DNA of 10,251 nt from an uncultured Ruminococcus sp. (GTDB lineage: Bacteria > Bacillota_A > Clostridia > Oscillospirales > Ruminococcaceae): contig ONBA01000050.1 of the NCBI GenBank assembly GCA_900315975.1, forward strand, positions 1-10,251. Direction: 5' to 3'. The notes under the pieces were generated by a model. That model worked only from the letters and a program-made list of their open reading frames with translations. It made no database searches and was not told where the DNA came from. Positions 6,659 to 10,251 of the stretch are shown piece after piece; the first letter of the stretch is position 1; the number at the start of each line of letters is the position of its first letter. Position numbers and translations under genes: made by a program.

Positions 6659-7246
6659 ATGAAACGTACAACTATTGTGTTGGCTTTTCTGTTCTCTATG
6701 CTCCTGACAGGCTGTCACGACGGCAAAAACAACGATGCCGATAAAGACAGCTCGGTCAAAGAAACCACAGTGACGGAGGTGCAGGACACTTCCGCTGACG
6801 ATAAAAGCGAGGATACGGCTGACAGCAAGGATACCATAAATACTGAAAATACCACTACAACAAAGAAAAGTGCAGATTCTTCTAAAAATGATACAGCATT
6901 AGAGGATATAGCCTTTGAGGACGGTGGGGAGTATGCTGAAGATGCAGTTATTGATATTGACAATAATACTCCATCTGTTGCTACTGCAACCCCCTCGGAT
7001 AATACAAATACAGTTACTACGGCAAAGCAGACAGAAAAGAAAGAAACCTCAACCACTACGAAAAAATCTGAAACCGAAAAAGCCACTACAACCAAAGCCG
7101 CTGAAACTACCAAATCAACAACGGCAGAAACACAAAAGCCTGCTTCAACTACCACAAAAGCAACCGAAACAGAGCCGAATACCGAGGGCGGCAATGTACT
7201 CCCCGATGACGGTCTGGATTGGTCGCCGCTTACTCCTGTGAATTGA
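6659..7246 (+). CDS. Low-complexity Ser/Thr/Lys-rich lipoprotein
   Basis: The ATG at 6659 has AAAGGA (6642-6647) upstream and gives a proper lipoprotein signal peptide, MKRTTIVLAFLFSMLLTGC, with lipobox LTGC (Cys 19). An upstream in-frame GTG at 6593 is rejected because it would place coding sequence across the terminator hairpin. Nearly all of the 195-residue product is low complexity: an acidic Asp/Ser/Lys/Thr section to about residue 80, a short acidic segment (ALEDIAFEDGGEYAEDAV), then Thr/Lys/Glu-rich sequence with many TTTK-like repeats. Such regions are usually extended, wall-spanning stalks. The last 20 residues are distinct, EGGNVLPDDGLDWSPLTPVN, and look like a functional tail. GGNV-(L)P-D also occurs in the 44-residue peptide at 28-33. 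Function is unknown. It is 27 bases upstream of the PqqD-like gene. Confidence 0.75.
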   Translation: MKRTTIVLAFLFSMLLTGCHDGKNNDADKDSSVKETTVTEVQDTSADDKSEDTADSKDTINTENTTTTKKSADSSKNDTALEDIAFEDGGEYAEDAVIDIDNNTPSVATATPSDNTNTVTTAKQTEKKETSTTTKKSETEKATTTKAAETTKSTTAETQKPASTTTKATETEPNTEGGNVLPDDGLDWSPLTPVN

Positions 7247-7273
7247 GCTGTTTCCCCATAGAAAGGATAAAAT

Positions 7274-7537
7274 ATGAAACTGAATCCAAAGTTTTTGACC
7301 CATGAAACAAAGGGCGAGCATATCACCGTTTCCACAACAGGCACGAAATTCAACGGTCTGATCCGGAGCAATCCGACTGCCGCTTTTATCGTAGAATCGC
7401 TGAAAACAGATACTACGGAAAGTGCTGTTGTTGACAAGCTGCTTGCAAAGTATGAGGTTGACCGTCCGACCGCCGAAAAGGACGTTGCTGATATAGTCGG
7501 CAAGCTCCGTGCCATTGGTGCTGTGATTGATGAATAA
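7274..7537 (+). CDS. PqqD-family peptide-binding protein
   Basis: An 87-residue protein of the PqqD family, the RiPP recognition element fold that binds precursor leader peptides and presents them to modifying enzymes in the cytoplasm. The fold is seen as an N-terminal beta part (FLTHETKGEHITVSTTGTKF), the family-typical SNPTAAFIVESLKTDTTE helix, and a C-terminal winged-helix half (AEKDVADIVGKLRAIGAVID). AGAAAGGA (7257-7264) precedes the ATG at 7274. The length is as expected for a free-standing PqqD. Its last codons overlap the start of the nucleotidyltransferase gene by 8 bases, implying translational coupling. Its natural partner is likely the 44-residue peptide at 6456-6590; that pairing is inferred from position. 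Confidence 0.85.
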   Translation: MKLNPKFLTHETKGEHITVSTTGTKFNGLIRSNPTAAFIVESLKTDTTESAVVDKLLAKYEVDRPTAEKDVADIVGKLRAIGAVIDE

Positions 7538-8657
7538 AGCGGCGAAAAACCTCATCTATCTGCTGTCCTGTGCCGTGAACGGTATCACACCCGACACGGC
7601 AAGAGTGCAGGCTATGGACTTGGAAAAGCTCTATCGGCTGTCAAAAGCGCATACGCTGAGGGCGGCAGTGTTTATCGCTCTGCGGTCGGCAGGGGTGCAG
7701 GACAGGAGTTTTCAGCAAGCATATAACAAGGCTGTCCGAAAGAATGTCATGCTCGATGTGGAGCGAACGGCTATATTTGAGCGTTTTGAACAGCAGGGCA
7801 TTTGGTATATGCCGCTGAAAGGCTCGATCCTGAAAGAATTGTACCCTGAAAACGGTATGCGTGAAATGGCGGATAACGATGTTCTCTATGACAGCACAAA
7901 ACAGTCAGAGGTCAAGAAAATCATGCTTTCAATGGGCTATTCTGCGGAAAGTGTCGGCAAAACGCACCATGATGTATATATGAAACCGCCTGTGCTGAAT
8001 TTTGAGCTGCACACGAAGTTGTTCGGGGCTTCAAGTGATTTTTATGACTATTATCAAAATCCGAAACGGCTCATGATACCCGATGAGGGCAGCAAATACG
8101 GCTTTCATTTCTCCGACGAGGACTTTTATGTGTATATGCTCGCTCACGAATACAAGCATTTTTCGGGCGGTGGTACAGGGCTTCGCTCCCTCCTTGACTG
8201 CTATGTATTTCTGCAACATAAGGGCGATACGCTTGATTGGGCATATATCAACGAGCAAACGAAACAGCTTACTATTGCTGACTTTGAGCGTGAACAGCAG
8301 GAGCTTGCGGAGAAGGTATTTTCCTCGGCGACATTCCCTGAACTGACGCAACATGAACAGGAATTGCTTGACTACTATCTGACCTCCTGCACCTATGGCA
8401 CAACAACGAGGGCGGGTGAAAATATGGTCAAAAAGACCTATTCCAAATCAAAGAGCAAAACAAAGCTCGAATACATCTGGAGAAGAATTTTCCCTGACAT
8501 GAACCACATGAAAACATGGTTTCCGTTTTTCTACAAGCACAAGCTGTTGCTCCCTTTCGGCTATATCTGGCGAATTATTCGCGCACCATTTATCAGGAGA
8601 GAACGAATCAAAGCTGAGTTAAAGGCACTTAATAAATATGATAACAAGAAAGTATAA
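7530..8657 (+). CDS. Nucleotidyltransferase-family protein (NTP_transf_5-like)
   Basis: The ATG at 7530 overlaps the PqqD stop; a TTG one codon earlier is less likely. The 375-residue product matches the NTP_transf_5 (PF14907) pattern: helical N-terminus, then YMPLKGSILKELYP (residues 93-106, KGS 97-99), then REMADNDVLYD (111-121), where Asp115 and Asp117 stand for the family's D-x-D metal ligands. HHDVYM (146-151), NFELHTKLFG (157-166) and LAHEYKHFSGGGTGLRSLLD further on are also family-typical. Members sit in lasso-peptide and related RiPP clusters (for example beside PadeK-type kinases), where a nucleotidyl-transfer role is presumed but rarely shown. The end is basic (FIRRERIKAELKALNKYDNK). 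It overlaps the next gene by 20 bases. Confidence 0.8.
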   Translation: MNKAAKNLIYLLSCAVNGITPDTARVQAMDLEKLYRLSKAHTLRAAVFIALRSAGVQDRSFQQAYNKAVRKNVMLDVERTAIFERFEQQGIWYMPLKGSILKELYPENGMREMADNDVLYDSTKQSEVKKIMLSMGYSAESVGKTHHDVYMKPPVLNFELHTKLFGASSDFYDYYQNPKRLMIPDEGSKYGFHFSDEDFYVYMLAHEYKHFSGGGTGLRSLLDCYVFLQHKGDTLDWAYINEQTKQLTIADFEREQQELAEKVFSSATFPELTQHEQELLDYYLTSCTYGTTTRAGENMVKKTYSKSKSKTKLEYIWRRIFPDMNHMKTWFPFFYKHKLLLPFGYIWRIIRAPFIRRERIKAELKALNKYDNKKV

Positions 8658-9366
8658 GATAGCGGATAAGGTGGTCAAAGTTACGTCAATTTACGCTGAG
8701 GTACACGAATACTGCGCCGAATATCTGACGGACGAGCCTTCCGACTATTCCGTTACCACAACACAAGCAGATATTGACTTTGAGCGTGAGAAATCCGCCC
8801 GTGAGGACGAGATTGAGGGAATACCCGTCCGACAATTCTCGGACGGCTACCTTGAAGAATTGGCAGTATACCGCAAGATAGCTGTGAAAATGCTTGACTA
8901 TGACACGATACTCTTTCACGGCTCTGTTGTGGCTGTGGACGGTGCAGGCTATCTGTTTACAGCGAAATCCGGCACGGGCAAATCTACGCATACAAAGCTA
9001 TGGCGTGAGTATTTCGGTGATAAGGCTATTATAGTGAATGATGATAAGCCGCTTTTGCATATCGCTGATACAGTCACAGCTTACGGCACTCCCTACAACG
9101 GCAAGCACAGGCTCGGCACAAACACTTCCGTTCCGCTGAAAGCGATCTGTATCCTGACACGGGCAGAAGAAAACCATATCGAGCCTATCACAAGAGAACA
9201 GGCATATACTATGCTCTTACAACAGGTTTACCGTCCTGCGGATAGTATTCTGATGATGAAAACGCTCACGCTGGTTGACAGTCTTGCCGATTTAGTCAAG
9301 CTTTATCGGCTCGGCTGTAATATGGATATTTCGGCTGCACAGGTTGCATTTGAGGGTATGCAATGA
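8638..9366 (+). CDS. HPr-kinase-like protein (peptide kinase candidate)
   Basis: The 242-residue product resembles the catalytic half of HPr kinase/phosphorylase, as in the kinases of lasso-peptide clusters that phosphorylate a precursor side chain. Key segments are TILFHGSVVAVDGAGYLF (90-107), the P-loop AKSGTGKST (109-117) with Lys115 and Ser116, the acidic pair in VNDDKPLL (133-140), and TPYNGKHRLGTN (151-162). The first P-loop Gly is replaced by Ala109, which may or may not impair ATP binding. The N-terminal HPr-kinase regulatory domain is absent, as is usual for these small homologues. The ATG at 8638 lies inside the end of the nucleotidyltransferase gene, and its TGA overlaps the next ATG (ATGA), so translation is coupled. 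The precursor peptide has Ser24 and several Thr that could be targets; this is inference. Confidence 0.8.
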   Translation: MITRKYKIADKVVKVTSIYAEVHEYCAEYLTDEPSDYSVTTTQADIDFEREKSAREDEIEGIPVRQFSDGYLEELAVYRKIAVKMLDYDTILFHGSVVAVDGAGYLFTAKSGTGKSTHTKLWREYFGDKAIIVNDDKPLLHIADTVTAYGTPYNGKHRLGTNTSVPLKAICILTRAEENHIEPITREQAYTMLLQQVYRPADSILMMKTLTLVDSLADLVKLYRLGCNMDISAAQVAFEGMQ

Positions 9367-9797
9367 CAAGATTTGAAGATGTGATCGAGCGTGACGGCAG
9401 GCTCGTTTATACCAATGTCGGTGACAGTATGCGCCCGCTGATACGGCAGGACAGGGATATTTTTATCATCGAAAAGCCGCACGGCAGGCTGAAAAAGTAC
9501 GATATTCCGCTATATAAGCGTGACAGCGGGCAGTATGTGCTTCATAGGGTTTTGAAAGTCCGCCCCGACGATTATGTGATTTGCGGAGATAACCGCTACA
9601 ACAAGGAATACGGCATCACTGACCGTCATATCATTGGTGTGCTGACGGCAGTGGTGCGTGACGGCAAGGAGATCCCCATAACCGACCTGCGGTATCGGCT
9701 GTATGTGCATTTGTGGTGTGACCTGTTTCCGTTCCGTGCCTTTATCCTCAAAGCAAAACACTTCCCGAAATGGCTGAAAAGAAAACTGAAACGATGA
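9363..9797 (+). CDS. S26-type signal-peptidase-like protein
   Basis: This 144-residue protein carries the S24/S26 serine peptidase pattern: VGDSMRPLI (19-27) with the nucleophile Ser22, then YVLHRVLKV (58-66) with His61, and ICGDNR (73-78). A His-Arg where bacterial leader peptidases have the catalytic Lys indicates the Ser-His, SipW/ER-type subgroup. Unlike ordinary signal peptidases it has no N-terminal membrane segment. The only hydrophobic stretch is near the end (LYVHLWCDLFPFRAFIL, 113-129), followed by a very basic tail. In this operon it could cleave the peptide leader or a secreted partner, a role inferred from neighbours. It starts with an ATGA overlap with the kinase-like gene and ends with an ATGA overlap with the ABC transporter gene. 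Confidence 0.8.
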   Translation: MTRFEDVIERDGRLVYTNVGDSMRPLIRQDRDIFIIEKPHGRLKKYDIPLYKRDSGQYVLHRVLKVRPDDYVICGDNRYNKEYGITDRHIIGVLTAVVRDGKEIPITDLRYRLYVHLWCDLFPFRAFILKAKHFPKWLKRKLKR

Positions 9798-10251
9798 AAA
9801 ATAATGCGATAAAATGGCTCTATGCCGTCCCCAAAAAGAAAAAACTGTATATCCTCGCTCTGATGCTGGTGCAGGCGCTCCACGGCGCAAGCGGTGTGCT
9901 GTATGCTCTGCTCCTGCGGAATATCGTGGACCTCAGATCGGTATGCGGGCGGTCATTCGCTTGCTGAACGAATTGTCCAGAGCGACTTTTGAAAACATTT
10001 TTAAGGCTCGGCTGATGCACAATATCCTGCGAAAAGACTTTGCAAGTGTGAATGCCGTCCATTCGGGCGAATGGCTCAACAGGCTCACCAATGACACGGT
10101 GGTTGTCGCTGACAGCTATGTGGAAATACTCCCCGGACTGGTGGGAATGGTGGTCAAGCTCATTAGTGCTGTCATTATGATGATCGTGCTGGACTGGCGG
10201 TTTGCCTGTGTTCTACTGCCCTGCGGAGTGCTGCTTATTGTATTTACCTAC
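9794..10251 (+). pseudogene. ABC exporter (permease-ATPase type), frame broken by apparent deletion; 3' end outside window
   Basis: ATG at 9794 overlaps the peptidase-like gene's TGA and starts MKNNAIKWLYAVPKKKKLYI, then a first membrane segment reaching LLLRNIVD. In this frame the sequence then reads out of register and stops at a TGA (9965-9967). From about 9934 a different frame continues as a typical ABC exporter transmembrane domain: QIGMRAVIRLLNELSRATFE, VHSGEWLNRLTNDTVVVADS, then hydrophobic helices to the window end. The linker and second membrane helix normally lying between NIVD and QIGMRA (about 20-25 residues in related exporters, from memory) are missing. The frame change implies a lost length of 3n+1 bases. 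Either the exporter is inactivated or the read/assembly lost a segment. Intact relatives carry the ATP-binding domain downstream and export the cluster's peptide. Confidence 0.75.

Noticed and set aside
9770..9793. Upstream in-frame ATG of the ABC transporter
   Set aside because: It lies deep in the peptidase-like gene without a ribosome binding site; the ATGA overlap at 9794 matches the coupling used by the neighbouring genes.
6456..9797. Calling the cluster a lasso-peptide or PQQ pathway
   Set aside because: The peptide lacks the Glu-x-x-x-Tyr centre of PqqA, and no PqqE-like enzyme or lasso cyclase is in view, so only a RiPP-like label is supported.

Overview
The window looks like a gut Clostridia chromosome, probably a Ruminococcus-like member of the Oscillospiraceae. 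This rests on moderate GC, strong AAGGAGG-type ribosome binding sites, sigma-A style promoters, a DUF4368-type large serine recombinase, secreted proteins with InlB and bacterial-repeat modules, and a PqqD / nucleotidyltransferase / HPr-kinase-like cassette common in these bacteria. This is family recognition by eye; no search was run.

Layout. (1) 2-517: the 3' end of a large serine recombinase, which probably marks one end of an integrative element, followed by an intrinsic terminator. (2) 518-1173: no conventional gene, but a dense leader region. It holds a terminator-like hairpin, two tandem promoters with 17-base spacers (P1 848-876, P2 949-977), a perfect tetranucleotide tract of 18 GCAA units (981-1052) inside a possible 43-codon leader ORF, and a 19-pair hairpin with a T-rich tail (1093-1140) just before the first gene. 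(3) 1174-6590: five tightly spaced same-strand genes (gaps of 14-40 bases). They encode a small secreted protein, a lipoprotein, a 946-residue multidomain secreted protein, a 366-residue secreted protein, and a 44-residue peptide that looks like a RiPP-type precursor. A strong intrinsic terminator follows (6605-6640). (4) 6659-10251: a Ser/Thr/Lys-rich lipoprotein, then a translationally coupled chain: PqqD-like protein, nucleotidyltransferase-family protein, HPr-kinase-like protein, S26-type signal-peptidase-like protein and an ABC exporter. The exporter reading frame is broken by what looks like a small deletion near codon 46.

How it may work together (inference). The secreted-protein operon and the peptide would be made from the upstream promoters. 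The terminator after the peptide would allow some read-through into the processing and export genes, giving much peptide and little machinery. The PqqD-like protein would bind the peptide leader, the kinase and nucleotidyltransferase homologues could modify it, and the S26-like protein and ABC transporter could process and export it. No asparagine-synthetase-like cyclase, radical SAM enzyme or B2-type leader protease is in view, so this is not a recognisable complete lasso or PQQ-type system.

The most interesting feature is the leader. Slippage of the GCAA tract by one unit would move the leader ORF stop from immediately before the terminator hairpin (current 18 units) to 36 bases upstream of it (17 units) or into its loop (19 units). 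This could be a phase-variable attenuator for a surface-protein operon.
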